Notes: generated from the sequence alone by a model not told the origin. A DNA stretch of 64,000 nucleotides from Tetraselmis striata (GCA_006384855.1 VCJN01000707.1:95827-159826); one strand, 5' to 3'; shown: positions 43,856 to 55,384, numbered from the stretch's first letter. Numbers and translations: made by a program.

Positions 43856-44086
43856 CCAGTGGTTGACATGCTCTGCGCGGACATCCACACGGGAGGGCGG
43901 GTGCGCTGCCACGACGACCCGCCAACTGGATTCCGCACCAAGCTGGCAGAGGCGGTCATTTTCCTGTGCGCCCGGGAGGCGGTGGCGCCCGTGCGCAAGG
44001 CCTTTGCTGCGAACGTGATCAACGACATGATGCGCGATAGCTACACTGACTTTCTGGGTCTGCCGGTGGACCGTGGGACAGACAAG
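43856..44086 (+). CDS. Orphan exon, helical protein of unknown family
   Basis: A phase-0, 77-codon open segment bounded by CCGGCAG acceptor and GTTGGT donor, reading PVVDMLCADIHTGGRVRC, then TGFRTKLAEAVIFLCAREAV, RKAFAANVINDMMRDSYTDF and LGLPVDRGTDK. Base composition and residue usage look like genuine coding sequence. The upstream intron-like stretch contains a C-run (43,755-43,767). No joining exons were placed, and the family is not recognised. The flank 43,220-43,740 is CT-rich low complexity with no gene. Confidence 0.45.
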
Positions 44087-44576
44087 GTTGGTGTCATTTA
44101 GGCGAAAAAGGTCACACCATGCGCCAGAACGAGCCTGTGGTAATAATGTACTGACCTTGGAGCGCACACTGTGTTGCCCCCTGCTGATTTGCGGAACAAG
44201 GTGACGCGGCACGCCTTGGAGAACCCCACTTTCTGGGCTTTGGAGATAATGCTGATGATGATGAGAGTAGGACGGACGCGCTGGGGCATATAGTGACGGA
44301 GCGCCGCGCTTGGAGGCAGACTGGCAGAGCAGCACAACGCTGTGCCCCCTGACAATATGGGCAATGCCGTCAGCAGACGTGTGCCCACAAAGCGGTTGAA
44401 GCCGTCAGTCCGGACGTGAAATGAAGCCAGCAGGCGGGCGGCCCACAGGGTGTTGCGGAGGGGGCTACTACAACTCTCCGCCTTTACACTCTTCGCCCGA
44501 GCTTGGCCACTATCACACCACTGGCGCCTCGCCAACGACGTACCGATCAGCCGATCAAGGCGCACCATGCGCGCCG

Positions 44577-44630
<54 letters not shown>
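44577..44630. repeat. 54-base C homopolymer
   Basis: The longest of about thirty G/C homopolymers in the window. The exact length is uncertain in any sequencing technology. Poly-Pro or poly-Gly proteins predicted here are artefacts. 44,640-45,700 holds no recognised gene. Confidence 0.95.
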
Positions 44631-44632
<2 letters not shown>

Positions 44633-45765
44633 ACCCCTTGCCTCTTGTGTTGGGATAATGAAGTAATTGAGAACTTCTGTTCTCTTTGCAATGGTAAAGT
44701 CATCCATCCGTTATGTCTGTCCGCGATGTCCGCCCGTGAATATCACCATCCTCCATCATAATATGTCAGGCTACTGTCCGGCGGTCATTCTTCGGGTGCA
44801 TGTCAAGGTCTGGGAGTAAAGAATATATCCGTGTATTTGAGTACCGGAGTACTACTGGGATTGATATGCACCGGTACATACATGCTCAGTTGCAAGTCAG
44901 CTCCCCAGCATGTCAGCATGGAATCATAGCCAGAGTGTGCGATTTACTTTTTAATTGCAACAATAAAACATAAGCTTATGGGATATGGCAGAGCCATTAT
45001 TAATTCAGTGCTTTTGTGATGCCGTGAATGAGGTATGATTTTGCTTGTTTGGGATGAAAATTTTAAATGCAGTACTCTATTACCCATGTGCTTTCCTTGC
45101 GATAAATGTGGTAAAAGATTAAAAACGGTGCCGGGAATCGGCAGCCTGGAAATTCTCTGTCTCTGTCCACATGATGCCGCCCTACGAAAGGCACTCCCAT
45201 GATGAAAGAATAAAACTCTTGTACAGATTTTTCTCCTGGTTTGCTGCACCTTGCCGGCGTTGTTTCCATGACTAGTCACCCCAATGCAATGTGTAATAGG
45301 ACACACCCTGGTACCTGGCAGCTCAGGATGCTGAAGTGGGTCGCTACGGCGAAAGTTCAAATGTACAAACGCCAAGTCAGATGTGACTCCGAGCCTGGCA
45401 GCGCGCCAGCAGCAATTGACCAGCATCAGCCTTTGATGATGATGAAGTTTTGATGGAAGCATATTTTTCTCATTTGTGTTTGGAAGACTTCATTAAATGT
45501 GATAATTGAGGGATAATACGTCAATGGTGGTATGTGGTCAGGCCGGCCACGGATAAACAAATGTAATGCCGCTAGTGCTTGCTGAAGATGAGGTGCACAT
45601 TCACGCCATGTTTATAAGAAATACAGATATATCGCTCTGGGTTACCATAGCTAGTTTCCTTGATAAGGAGATAGTCTGATGTGTAGTGATACAGAGATGC
45701 CAGGGCATCGGGCCGAACAAATGGCCTGGACAGGCACTTGAGCTCGATGGCCGACACGGTGCAGC

Positions 45766-47013
45766 TCAGCACGCCGTTGCCCTCCGCCCAGTGCTGATGG
45801 CTGGCAGTTGCTGGGCCTTGTTCATCGCCGCATCAGGTGGCACGGACTGTGAGTTGCGAGCAGTCCGCCAGCTCTTGGCACTTGCCCTCCACTCCTCCTG
45901 CACGTGCATCTTGCTGCTACCTTCCAGCCTACGCCGTTGCTCCGCTGCTTGCATTGACGCCATCGTAAACGCCTTGGTCGGATGAAGGAGCGTAGATTGT
46001 CGCTCGCCAGCACCCGGTGTTTGTCTCCGAGAGGAGGCCTTTCTGTTCTTCATGGCACCCGACGGCGAGGGCCACGTCGTGAAGCTGCCGGTATCAATGT
46101 TGTTAATGAGGTTATCGACAGCGCTTGGTTGCTGGCTCGTAGCGACATCGTCGAGGCTAACTGTCCGTCGGCCGGGAAAACGAGTTGTCCGGGCCGAGGA
46201 CGTCTTTGCCGCCTGTGCGTGGACCAATGTGCGGCGCCGCAGATCGCTCAACTTTCCTGCCTGTACCTCGGCGCGTTGCAGGCCAAACGCGAGGTGGAGC
46301 AGGACGCTCTCGCTGCACGACTGAAGAGCCTCCGCGTCCAAGCCGAGGCCATACTTTGAAACCAGCCGGCTCGAGATTGCTTCGATATCGTAGACACCGA
46401 GCTCCGGCGCCAGCCGTGTGAGAACCTGGCGACACTGCGCGCAGAGACAGACAAGGAAGTCGAAGTTTCAGCATCGCATTGTCGCAATCAATAAGCAATA
46501 TGCAATACTCGGCAGTATATGCCGATGAGCGCCAAATACCGTCCAGCCCAATGCCCTCCCCACTCACAATAAGCCAATAAGCCACCAAATATAGTCGATA
46601 TGCAGGCGATGCTGTGCGGTCGACTGTTGCATTGTATTCACTGTGTAGTAAGCAGGCGCTTTAAAAATGTGGCATGCGGCTATTCGCCGTGCACTACGCA
46701 CCGTTTCGAGTGGAGACCGCGGCGGCGGCGCCGACTCTGCCCGCAGCTCCTCCTCCATCCGATCCAAAATATCTTGCATCACCTCCGACGCGGCTTCATT
46801 GGCAACTCGCTCTGCCTCTACCTTCATACGGTCCTGCGCCAGCCGCTGGAGGAGGCGGTCGACAACCTGCTGCCTTCGCAGCGCCTTTGCCGCGCGTCGA
46901 CGATCCGCCCCGCTGGCGTCGAGTTTCTTGCTGTGTAGGGCCTCCTCGCGCTGGGCGTCGCGGCGGACGGCATCGCTCCAGGCCCCACCGAACGGTTTCA
47001 GTGCAGGGCCCAT
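45766..47013 (-). CDS. Two-exon coiled-coil protein, unknown
   Basis: Minus-strand exons 47013-46702 and 46434-45766 join in phase 0 across a 267-base GT-AG intron (donor GTGCGTAG, acceptor GCGCGCAG), giving 326 residues. Start is the first Met (MGPALKPFGGAW). The first ~100 residues are a charged helix (RRDAQREEALHSKKLD, ADRRRAAKALRRQQVVDRLL, EAASEVMQDILDRMEEELRAE), likely coiled coil. After the junction CRQVLTRLAPELGVYDIEAI, SRLVSKYGLGLDAEALQSCS and HLAFGLQRAEVQAGKL are followed by a Ser/Arg-rich basic tail (RKASSRRQ). No family is assigned. The flagella- or microtubule-associated proteins of algae have similar composition, but that is only suggestive. Confidence 0.6.
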
Positions 47014-47504
47014 ACCTCTTTGTCCGACACAGGAGAAGTAGTCGATCGCTTTCCGGGACTGTTGTGGTTGTGGACGGGGGCGTGAAACATATCAAACTGG
47101 AGATGTCTATTTTGAGCTGCAGAGCACCTGAAACAACAATTGCGTTCGTAACGTTTTGGGCCGGTAACGCGGTCGAGGGGGCTTAATGAGCATGTAGTCG
47201 CTCGTATCTGGCGTGCGGAGAGAATCGAGCAGGGCAAGACTGATATACTGACTGGCATGTATCAGCATATATGAACATGTTACATATAGATATATATACT
47301 GGGGTCGCTGCCGGATTCTGTACCCGCAACTTAAGTACCTGATACAAGGATTATGCGGTGCATGTACGGGCGCCTTCCACCGGGGACGGGCGGCGGCCGC
47401 GGGCGGCCTCACGTGTGCGCGCGCGGCTGCGGCATGCATGGTATCATTACTACCGCCCTGTATAGAGCGACACCTGCCGTTGACTAAGTGATCCTTAAAA
47501 AACC

Positions 47505-47546
47505 CGGCCGATGTCCCGGGGCGAACTTTACTTTACTTCACTTTTA
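47505..47546 (+). repeat. SINE tail fragment interrupted by TIR element
   Basis: GGCCGATGTCCCGGGGCGAA followed by CTTTACTTTACTTCACTTTT is the 3' end of the same SINE family seen at 455-661 and 14,591-14,855. The TIR element inserts right at its tail, ending with TTA. Confidence 0.75.
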
Positions 47547-47672
47547 GGTCCGTTTCATACCACGGTCCGCGTGCCGCCCTAGCGGCGTGCCGCCCTAATA
47601 CTCGTACCGGAGCGCGCCACGTCGACCGGGCCGCGGGGGCAATTATGAAAATTCGCGCACGCCCCCAACACC

Positions 47673-47733
47673 AAGGCGGCACGCGTGTACGGGGCATTTT
47701 TAAAAAAAATGCCCCGTACACGCGTGCCGCCTT
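47673..47733. repeat. 60-bp near-perfect palindrome inside the TIR element
   Basis: AAGGCGGCACGCGTGTACGG on the left is mirrored by CCGTACACGCGTGCCGCCTT on the right, around an AT-rich centre. It could extrude a cruciform or encode a hairpin RNA. It repeats the GGCACGC string of the TIR ends, so it may be a nested subterminal repeat. Confidence 0.9.
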
Positions 47734-47760
47734 AGTACCCTGAATTTTGAGAGCGTTTAT

Positions 47761-48294
47761 ATGTTCCGGGGTGAGGTATATCATTTACCGCTGCCGGAGC
47801 GGGCAATTGCTCTCAACCCGCACTTGCTCGCTCCACCCTCATGGTGTTCCCGTTCACCGTTTGCAAAGGACGGCGGGGAGGCGGCCAACCGTCCTCCCAA
47901 GATGCCTACGCCGCATTCAGACCGGGCCGCTGCCCGCGATGTGAGGCGGTCACCCGCCATCCCGCGCGCTCGGGCATCTGGCGCAGCTGATAGCTCCCCA
48001 GTAGACCGTCTGGACGCCCGCTTAGGGCTCAGCCCAGACAGCCGTATGCAGCGTATCGAGGAGGCAGACCCTGAATTGGAGTGGGAGTCTGGAGGGCGCG
48101 ATGGCGAGGGAGGTTCCGACGAGGACGAAGTCAAACACAACGATGGGCTGCGCGACTGTTGCGTCACGGCGTGCAAAGTCGGGACGCTTATCGACTACAC
48201 CCGGTCGCAGCACCGCTGTCGCACAGCACTGTCACGCCCTCCTCGTCATCTGAGTCCCACTCGCCGTCGGAGTCCGAGTCCGGGTACGCGGTAG
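47761..48294 (+). CDS. ORF inside TIR element, unknown
   Basis: 177 codons, starting MFRGEVYHLPLPERAIALN, with a disordered Pro/Arg-rich centre, an acidic stretch (EADPELEWESGG, GGSDEDEVK), and a short segment LRDCCVTACKVGTLIDY. It has no transposase motif. It may be a residual or accessory protein of the element, or chance. The N-terminal part is the most protein-like. Confidence 0.35.
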   Translation: MFRGEVYHLPLPERAIALNPHLLAPPSWCSRSPFAKDGGEAANRPPKMPTPHSDRAAARDVRRSPAIPRARASGAADSSPVDRLDARLGLSPDSRMQRIEEADPELEWESGGRDGEGGSDEDEVKHNDGLRDCCVTACKVGTLIDYTRSQHRCRTALSRPPRHLSPTRRRSPSPGTR

Positions 48295-48949
48295 AGTACA
48301 GTAGTGCTAAACCGGGCGCCTCGGGGTGGGGGTGAAGACGGGGAGGACGCATTCTGGCGGGAGGTGGAGAGGCGGGCTGCGGGCGCGGGGGACATATGCA
48401 GCGCGTTTCCGCCGCTGCGCGTATGTATGAAATGCTGTTTTTTGCGGCGGCACGCGTGCGCTTATTCGCCCAATGCCACCGGCTACGTGGCAGCACGATA
48501 TCGCGTATCGTTAGGGCGGCACGCGGCTGGGGCGGCACGCGGACCGTGGTATGAAACGGACCTTACTTGCCTTAGCCCGTAATATAAATGAAGCATTGAT
48601 GACACACGTGGTGTAGTCGCTTCAGCTGCTGTAGTTTCGACTATTATATTAAAAGATTCGTACCCGCCTCACCTGTAGCCACCACGTCCGGTGCTCATTC
48701 CCGGGTGGGCTTCAGGCAGCTTTATTGAAGTTGCCCGTACCGCAACGTTGTACTACGCGGTAGTCCCTTGTTGCTGTTTTCCAATTACATCAGGGCTTTC
48801 ACAAAAGCGCACTACAACAGAACTAACAGCAAATATGAAAGGTTGCCAGCAGAAGAGTCCCATGTTGCTTGCGCTTTTGTAATCCAAACTAGCGACCACG
48901 TCCGGTCACCTGGTGTACCAATTGCCGAGAGGCCATTATAATATGTTAT

Positions 48950-49400
48950 TTACGAGCTAGCAGCAGAAGGCGATATCGGAAATCACCAAAAAAGGCCAGT
49001 AATATAAAAGGATTAGCGACTACCCGTACATGAGCTACAAAAGGCGATCGGGAATCGGGAAATCACCCGAAAATATCAGGTAACATGAAACGTCCACTAC
49101 AGCAGTACCGCAGCAACTGCTGCGAGGTGGAAGCAGCAACAGAAGAGGGTGCGGAACAAGCACGCGAGCAAATGCATCAGACTTGGCCGTCTGCACTCCT
49201 GCAGATAGAATATACTTACATGAGCTAGCAGCAGAAGGCGATATCGGAAATCACCAAAATAAAAGGCAATCAGAAAGGTCCTCTACAACGACTGCGGGTG
49301 GAAGCAGTAACATGAGAAGACGCAGAGTGGGCACGAGCACACGCATCAGACTTGGCCATCTGCACACCGGCATGGAGAATGCCGCCCAGGGTACCTGCAG
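48950..49400. repeat. Local duplicated segments
   Basis: Two strings recur ~170-260 bp apart: GAGCTAGCAGCAGAAGGCGA (48,954 and 49,222) and ATCAGACTTGGCC with GTCTGCAC or ATCTGCAC (near 49,166 and 49,347). This indicates an old, diverged tandem duplication. 48,570-50,350 shows no recognisable gene; a short Gly-rich frame at 49,727-49,990 is a homopolymer artefact. Confidence 0.65.
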
Positions 49401-50362
49401 ATAGAATGGCCAGAGAAAGTTCTGCGCTACATCCAGATAGCGACTACTAGCTAGTCGCTAGCTACAGCTACCCGCACCGGCGTCCGTCATCCGTCTGTGA
49501 TGAGTGACCGGTCCGCGGAGCCGTTAACAGCCCGAAATTCAGACGTGCGTTCGATTGGGTCTACGGATTCGCAAAGGTTCCGCAATGATGTCGTATACCG
49601 TAACATTCGCTAGATGCGCGGGGCGCGAACACCATCGGCGGTTAGCAGGGACTACGCGTCCCAGTAACCGCGGTGGATTTGTTACTGCCCCCTTCTTGTA
49701 ATTCACACCAGTAACCGCGAAAAAGGGTGCGAAGGCTGTTCTTTTATTACACGAAAGAAGCGTGTCTCGTGGCTAAAAGGAAGGCTAATCGAAAGAGGGC
49801 GGGCGGGCGGAGGGGGGGGTTGGGGGGGGGGGGTTGGAGGAGGAGCATGCAAGGCGGAAACGGAAACAAGCGGGCGCTGTCGAAGGCAGCCAACTGGAAG
49901 ATGATCGCATGCAAGCTGCTGTTGGTTGTCGTAAGTAGCTCCCCGGCCGGGAGCGCAAGGCTCGCATGCCATGGGGCAACCCGTACTTAAAAAATGAGGG
50001 TACCGGTAACGTAACCGGTTGAAACCACCAACAGACCGTACTGGTCGCACTAAAACAGTTAGTTGTTGGAAAACCCCATAAACATGTTTAGAACATTCCA
50101 AACATGCAATCGAGTGCGGTTTTGCCGTTAAATGTGGTTCGTTTACGACTGCGAGCGTGGGCAATCGGCAGAGGTGCCGACCAGACGAAGGCGGAAGATT
50201 ATGTCTTGAGTTGTAGAAGGGTCTCGCGTTGAGAGGTTAGGAACCTCGATCGAGGCGCATGCGCAGAACAGACGCGGATGGGGGATGTTGACAGCTTGAA
50301 CGCCGGCCCGACATATAGGCCGGATTTGTCGCGAAATCAAGGCGCCGTTTCTTGGATATCTG

Positions 50363-50920
50363 GTGTTCAAAGCGCTCCAAATTAACTTTCTACCATATGC
50401 ACATATCCGTGGGCCATACGTCTGTGGCCAGCTTCAAGCTGGCATGACCCCGGCGAATCGCTACTGGCCTACATCACCAACATCCATTGAGAATCTGCTG
50501 AACGCGATGCGTGACGCCGACATCAACATCACTGAGGCCGAAATGCCGCATGCACTTATCAAGGGACTTTGCGCCAAATATACGCCTTTGCGATCAAACA
50601 TCTGAAGCGTGCGGTCGCCGCCAAGACCATGACAACATTCAAGGTGGCATGCGCTTACCTTCGCGATGTCGCAAAACCTGATGAGGCGCTACTGGCAGCT
50701 ACACCCACTGACGCCTTCACTGCCAGCACTCCTGCACCACCTGAATCAGGCATTCAAGAGCTCTCAGCGACGTGGTAGCGCTAACAACGGCAGTCGGAAG
50801 CATGGCCAGCATCGGCAGCAATCCGCCACCCGGACTCTGCCGGCCCAAAAAACCCAAGACCGAGACCAAACAGTGTTATAAGTGCAAGGAATTTGGGCAC
50901 GGTCGCCCCACCTGCCCCAC
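50363..50920 (+). pseudogene. Copia gag region with CCHC zinc knuckle
   Basis: The frame reads SIENLLNAMRDADINITEAE, then MPHALIKGLCAKYTPLRS, a match in pattern to copia-type gag (UBN2-like) capsid domains. After frame changes, CYKCKEFGHGRPTC at 50,873-50,914 is a complete CCHC nucleic-acid-binding zinc knuckle (C-x2-C-x4-H-x4-C). The domain packages element RNA. An immediate stop follows the knuckle. Confidence 0.75.
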
Positions 50921-51292
50921 CTCATAAAGCTCGTGTATGGACGCCCGCACCCAAGCAACAACAGTCCCCCCGTCCCTGTAGTCCCAGCATCAACACCTTC
51001 AGCAACTAATGCCCGCGCATCTATCACACATGACCCAGTATGCACCCAAAATCCCCAGGCAATGCGTCAGCACCCAACACCCTCCCCACAGCCGCCAAAA
51101 CCCCAGCAAACCAGCGACTATGCGTGTTGTGCGCAGCGTGGCCCCGGCGCGAGCCGGGCACTGTGGGAGGGAGCGTGAAGCACGGAGAGTGGCTGGTTAC
51201 AGAGAAGTGACCATGCCCGCCTGGGCGCCACACGCATCTAGGCAGGCGTTGCGGTGCCTGGTGCGAGCGCGCAGTGCTAGTGCGGACAATCA

Positions 51293-52800
51293 GTGAGGAT
51301 ATATACTAAATTACTAAGGTATACTCGAGCTACATTGTACATAAGCAGTCGTGTACCAACACTGATGGAACAAGCTTCACCTTTGGATGGATCGCCATGG
51401 TCAACGAGGAGCCTACACAAGTTGAAGACAACCCCCCATCCCATGCCACGCGTAGCAGGGGCAAGATGCCCATCACAGCTCCACTACCCAAGCCATCTCT
51501 ACCCCCGGATCACCCTGTCCGCCGCACCATTACCACTTGCGCCAACCAGCTCACCCTCTCCACACCCGGACTGTTTCCGGACATGCCCACCAACGCATGG
51601 CATGAGGTCACCACACCATCCTATACCACCCTTACCCTCAACGCAAACCACACCACGCCCTCCAAACCTGCAACCCATGCCCCCTTGCTGATCATGCAGC
51701 CCAGACTATAGTGCCCGGCCCATGCCGCCAGCCACACCTTCCCCAACCCAAAGCTGATGAGCCGTCTCCATCCCTCACCGTGAAGGAGCGCCGCATGTTG
51801 TCAGTACTTCAGCGGCTTGCCCTCGCTCGGTCATCGTGTCCAACCCAACCATCTGGCCGGAATCACAAAAGCACTCTAATCAGTGCACCACCCCCATCGC
51901 AACTAACATCGCAGCTGATGTTCCGCACTAACTGGTCGGCGACGCCACAACTGAGGCGGCAGTCGCGACCGTGGCGCACTGCGCCAATCTCCCGAAGGTT
52001 CGCCGAGTCCTCATGGCAAGACATGCCCGCCGTGGCGTTCCTGTGTACCGCACCGCATGTTGGTATCAGCGTGATGCTGTTGATCGAGCCGCGTCCTCCG
52101 CCCCCATCACCATCAGTGCCCACCTTTCCGTCATCCCCTTCGAAACAGTTTACCTCCGTCTCAGCCTCGCTGCCAAAGGAGACTCACCTTTATGCGACAA
52201 CCTTCCTTGATGACACTCTTGACGACCTGAGCAAGCCCAACGACCTTCCCTCCGATGCGGACCATACTTCCGGCTCAGATTTCAGCTCCATGCCAACTCA
52301 CGCCCGACTCCGGCAACTCCGATGAGAACAGCGGCTGGAGCCCTCGCAAGCGCCGACCCTACGCAGACGATGTCACAACTGCTTAGATCTTCTCAGCCGA
52401 CCACCTCATTCTCAACTGCGCCTACTTTGATGGAGCACCATCCCCCACTGTGACCTTGTGGTCGCCATGATTAGCTCCTTCCACATCGCGCCGTCTGACA
52501 TTGGCCGCAGACTCCTCCGACTCGGAGTGCGCACTCGGTGTACGCCCCCGCACACCATGAAGCCACCACCAACCCCCTCCCCCTCCCCGCTTCCAACTCC
52601 CCGCCGACACTCGCACCTGCCACGGTTGTGGGCTGCCCGGCCATATCCGCCCTGCATGTCCCCACCGCCCCCCCCCCCTCCCCCCCCCCCCCCCCCCGCC
52701 CAGCCCGCCAACGTTGCTACCCCAATCCCGGGTCTTATGCATGCACGCCTCATCGGCATACCTGAGGAGGGCTATACCCTTGCGGAGTTCTAACTAGTAC
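51293..52800 (+). pseudogene. Pro-rich spacer with second CCHC knuckle
   Basis: Several short open frames with Pro/Thr/Ser-rich disordered composition. The one clear motif is CHGCGLPGHIRPACP at 52,618-52,660, a second CCHC knuckle. It lies directly upstream of the methyltransferase domain, so it may be part of that ORF instead of gag. A C-run at ~52,665-52,697 follows it. Confidence 0.6.
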
Positions 52801-53129
52801 CTCTCCAATGCTTTCGCACTCGGCTCCGTTCATGTCATCTCCCGATGCAGCCACAACTGGCATGTATAAGTACATGCCTACTCCACCACGCCGACGTACG
52901 CCAGGCCCACCGCTGCGACCAACGCCGCTCCACACGCCGTAGGCAAACGCCGCGCCAAGGCAGCGCGCCGCCGCGTCGCCAAGATTCCCTACACAGAGAA
53001 TGCCATCGATCAATTCGACGCAGTATTCACCGCCATGGTGCAGGATCAGACGCGGCAGCAGACACATGAGGAGGAGCAACCTCCGCAACCAACCGTTCTC
53101 CCTAACATAACGCACATCCAGCCCAACCC

Positions 53130-53900
53130 ATCTGTCCTCACCCTTGATCGCCCCCTGCTCTACCTCGGCGTATGCGTTGGCGCTACCTTCGAGGTGATGG
53201 AAGCAATGTGCCGTATGGGGTACACCTTCGGGACTATCACTCTACTCGAAACTCGAAACTGATAATGACGTCAGAAACGTTGTCCAGTCAGAACTGGAGC
53301 GCATCCAACTCTCCCACCATCACGACGTCACCCTCGCTGCCACTACCGCGGGTGCCACTGTGCGCCTCAAATTTCATGACATAAACAACATGAAGGGCAC
53401 GGACTTCTTGGCCCTACATCCAGTGGATCTTCTTTTCGCCACTCCACCATGTTAACCCTTTTCTGCCGTTGGCAAAGGCCTCAGCCTCCACGACGTCCGA
53501 GCAAGCCCATTTGCTGCCACATGCAACATCATATGCCAGCTAGCTTAACGCCAACATGGCCTCAACTATTTCATCGAGAATGTGCCTAGCGTTGCCCCGT
53601 TCCCCGCCGTAAGAGCAGGTATCGGCACGCCTATTATGGCTCTTGCCCATGTACTCAGCTCAACGGCGAGACGTAACACCCTATTGTGGATCAACATGCA
53701 ATCCTTCGAACACATCCAACACCACTACAGCACATGCCTCAAGGAACTGCACACCGTGGGCGACCTTCTCGCGAAACACGGCTTTACCCCCGCGTGGGAA
53801 GCCCCGCCTCACGTGAGACACGGCATCTTCTCCAACTTCGTCGCACGACCTGGCATCTAGCTGGGCCTATAGAATACACGGAGTAGCCCCCCGGGAGATA
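53130..53900 (+). pseudogene. C5 cytosine DNA methyltransferase within copia element
   Basis: Motif I: LLYLGVCVGATFEVMEAM. Motif II: LLET/DNDVRNVV, interrupted by a 7-base direct duplication (ACTCGAA at 53,244-53,250 and 53,251-53,257) that shifts the frame. FHDINNMKGTD follows. Motif IV: VDLLFATPPC then a TAA stop at 53,453 in place of the expected Gln codon CAA, then PFSAVGKG. A second TAA lies at 53,546. Motif VI is intact: YFIENVP. Motif VIII: LSSTARRNTLLWINM. The family methylates cytosine in DNA. The domain sits between the second zinc knuckle and the protease of the copia element. Frameshift and nonsense codons make it inactive today. A DNMT3/DRM affinity is possible from motif VIII. 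Confidence 0.85.
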
Positions 53901-54040
53901 ATGTTCTACTACGACGGTGAGCATGCGGAACCCAACAGCGACATGCCGTTGATGCGTCAGTATGGGGTTTGATCATGTCGTAATCACTTCGACACTCATG
54001 ATCGAGGCATATTCGTTGCGGCATATATTCGGAGCATGTC

Positions 54041-54571
54041 TTGATGCAAACCTTATTTGCTGGAGGGTACGTGCACTCACTGCAAGAACTCGCGTCGAGG
54101 CCGCCCTTCCCCGGTGTTCACTCCTTTTCCCATCCAGGGATAATTGGCACCGGCGCTACACGCCACATGTTGGCCGACGTCACGGAGCTGCACAACTTTC
54201 AGAGTCAAACCCGCATGTGGATTAGTGGGCTCGGCGCTTACGCTATATGGCATGCCACAGTCGCCATGGATATCCTTGCCGTTGACAACACAGCGTCCCA
54301 TGTCACTCTTCGAAATGTCCTCCTTGTTCCCGACATTATACGAAAATCAGATGGCTACGTCAGTCGCCTATTCTGCGCCCGTCAAGCACAAGACCACGAT
54401 GCATTCGTACAAGTCCCCATGACCGCCAACATTAGCAACTACATGCGCACCGGAGGTGTGCAGTCATCCCCATCGACTGTACCACATGGCTTGGCTGCCT
54501 CTTTGTCGTCAACACCCGGATCCACCTCCGCTCAGTCGCAGCCACGAATCTTGCGCACGCGCCCACTTTAG
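54041..54571 (+). pseudogene. Copia aspartic protease domain, catalytic Asp lost
   Basis: The frame contains IIGTGATRHMLADVTELHNF, aligning with the copia protease active site (normally DSGAT.H or DTGAT.H). The catalytic Asp position is Gly (GGC at 54,146-54,148), one transition away from GAC. Downstream NTASHVTLRNVLLVPDI matches the family's second conserved stretch. This is clear evidence of inactivation. Confidence 0.8.
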
Positions 54572-54612
54572 CCTTGCTGACTACCACCGCCAATCGCTGA
54601 GACAACAACGAA

Positions 54613-55384
54613 ATGCTATGGCATGCCCGGTTGGGTAACCTTTTCAAACGTGCACTGGATGCCCTCCCCGGGCAGAACTTTCGCCGCGCCAGCCTCCCAT
54701 TATGCCATTCCTGCGCAATCATGAAGTCAAGACGTGCACCCATGCCCCGACACTGCCACGAGAAACACACAATCCCCTTCCCACTGGTTATTGGCTCTGA
54801 CTTCTGGGAAAGCTGCCTGGCCTCCCTCCAAGGCAACACCTACCCATGTGGGTTATTTCGACTACGCCACCTCTCTTGTGGTAGTCTTATGCTGCCGGTC
54901 CCGCGCCACTGCACCGGACTACATGCGGGCAATCATCAACCTCGTCGGGGCACTTGGTCATCAAGTGAAGGCATTACGCATGGACAACGACATTGCCTAC
55001 CGCAGCGCCGCTTTCACCAGCATTTGCGACATCCGTGATGTACTACGTACCTACTTTGCCCCATACATCTAGTTTCAAAACGGTATGTCCGAGCGCATGT
55101 GGCGCACGCTCAATACGTGGGCGCGCTGCTTGATGGACTATATGAACCTGCCCTCTACATTCTGGGAGTACACCATGCAAGTGGCCGCCTATCTACACAA
55201 CCGCTCAGCTCGCCGTGGCCTCGGCGGCCGCATCCCCATTACCATTTTGACAGGGCATACCCCTAACATACAACATCAACGAGTGTTCGGCTGCGACGCC
55301 TACATCCGTATATCCCTAGAAAGTCGTAACAAGCAGGCACCAACAGCGCGCAAGGGCATCTTCGAGGGGTTCTCACCTGAATGA
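54613..55384 (+). pseudogene. Copia GAG-pre-integrase and integrase domain
   Basis: MLWHARLGNLFKRALDALPG with CHSCAIMKSRR gives the His-Cys zinc-binding N-terminus (LWHxRLGH..., CxxC). VIGSDFWES holds the likely first catalytic Asp. After a frame change, GYFDYATSLVVVL and LRMDNDIAYRSAAF include the second Asp. An in-frame TAG at ~55,070 interrupts APYI and QNGMSERMWRTLN, which carries the catalytic Glu. The C-terminal FWEYTMQVAAYLHNRSAR and IPITILTGHTPNIQHQRVFG match integrase-linker sequence of copia elements. Confidence 0.85.

Larger units (their letters stand above)
47547..48562. mobile_element. 1,016-bp TIR DNA transposon with TTA target duplication
   Basis: The left end GGTCCGTTTCATACCACGGT is exactly complemented at the right end (48,562 downwards). 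The match is perfect for ~33 bases and continues with few mismatches to ~51. The element is flanked on both sides by TTA (47,544-47,546 and 48,563-48,565), a 3-bp target duplication typical of PIF/Harbinger-type elements. A near-perfect internal palindrome sits at 47,673-47,733. One plus-strand ORF lies inside (47,761-48,294), but no DDE transposase is seen, so the element is probably non-autonomous. Confidence 0.85.

Noticed and set aside
44098..44703. Minus-strand 201-codon ORF
   Set aside because: It starts in the 54-base C-run and the remainder shows no protein-like conservation; it opposes an orphan exon's intron.
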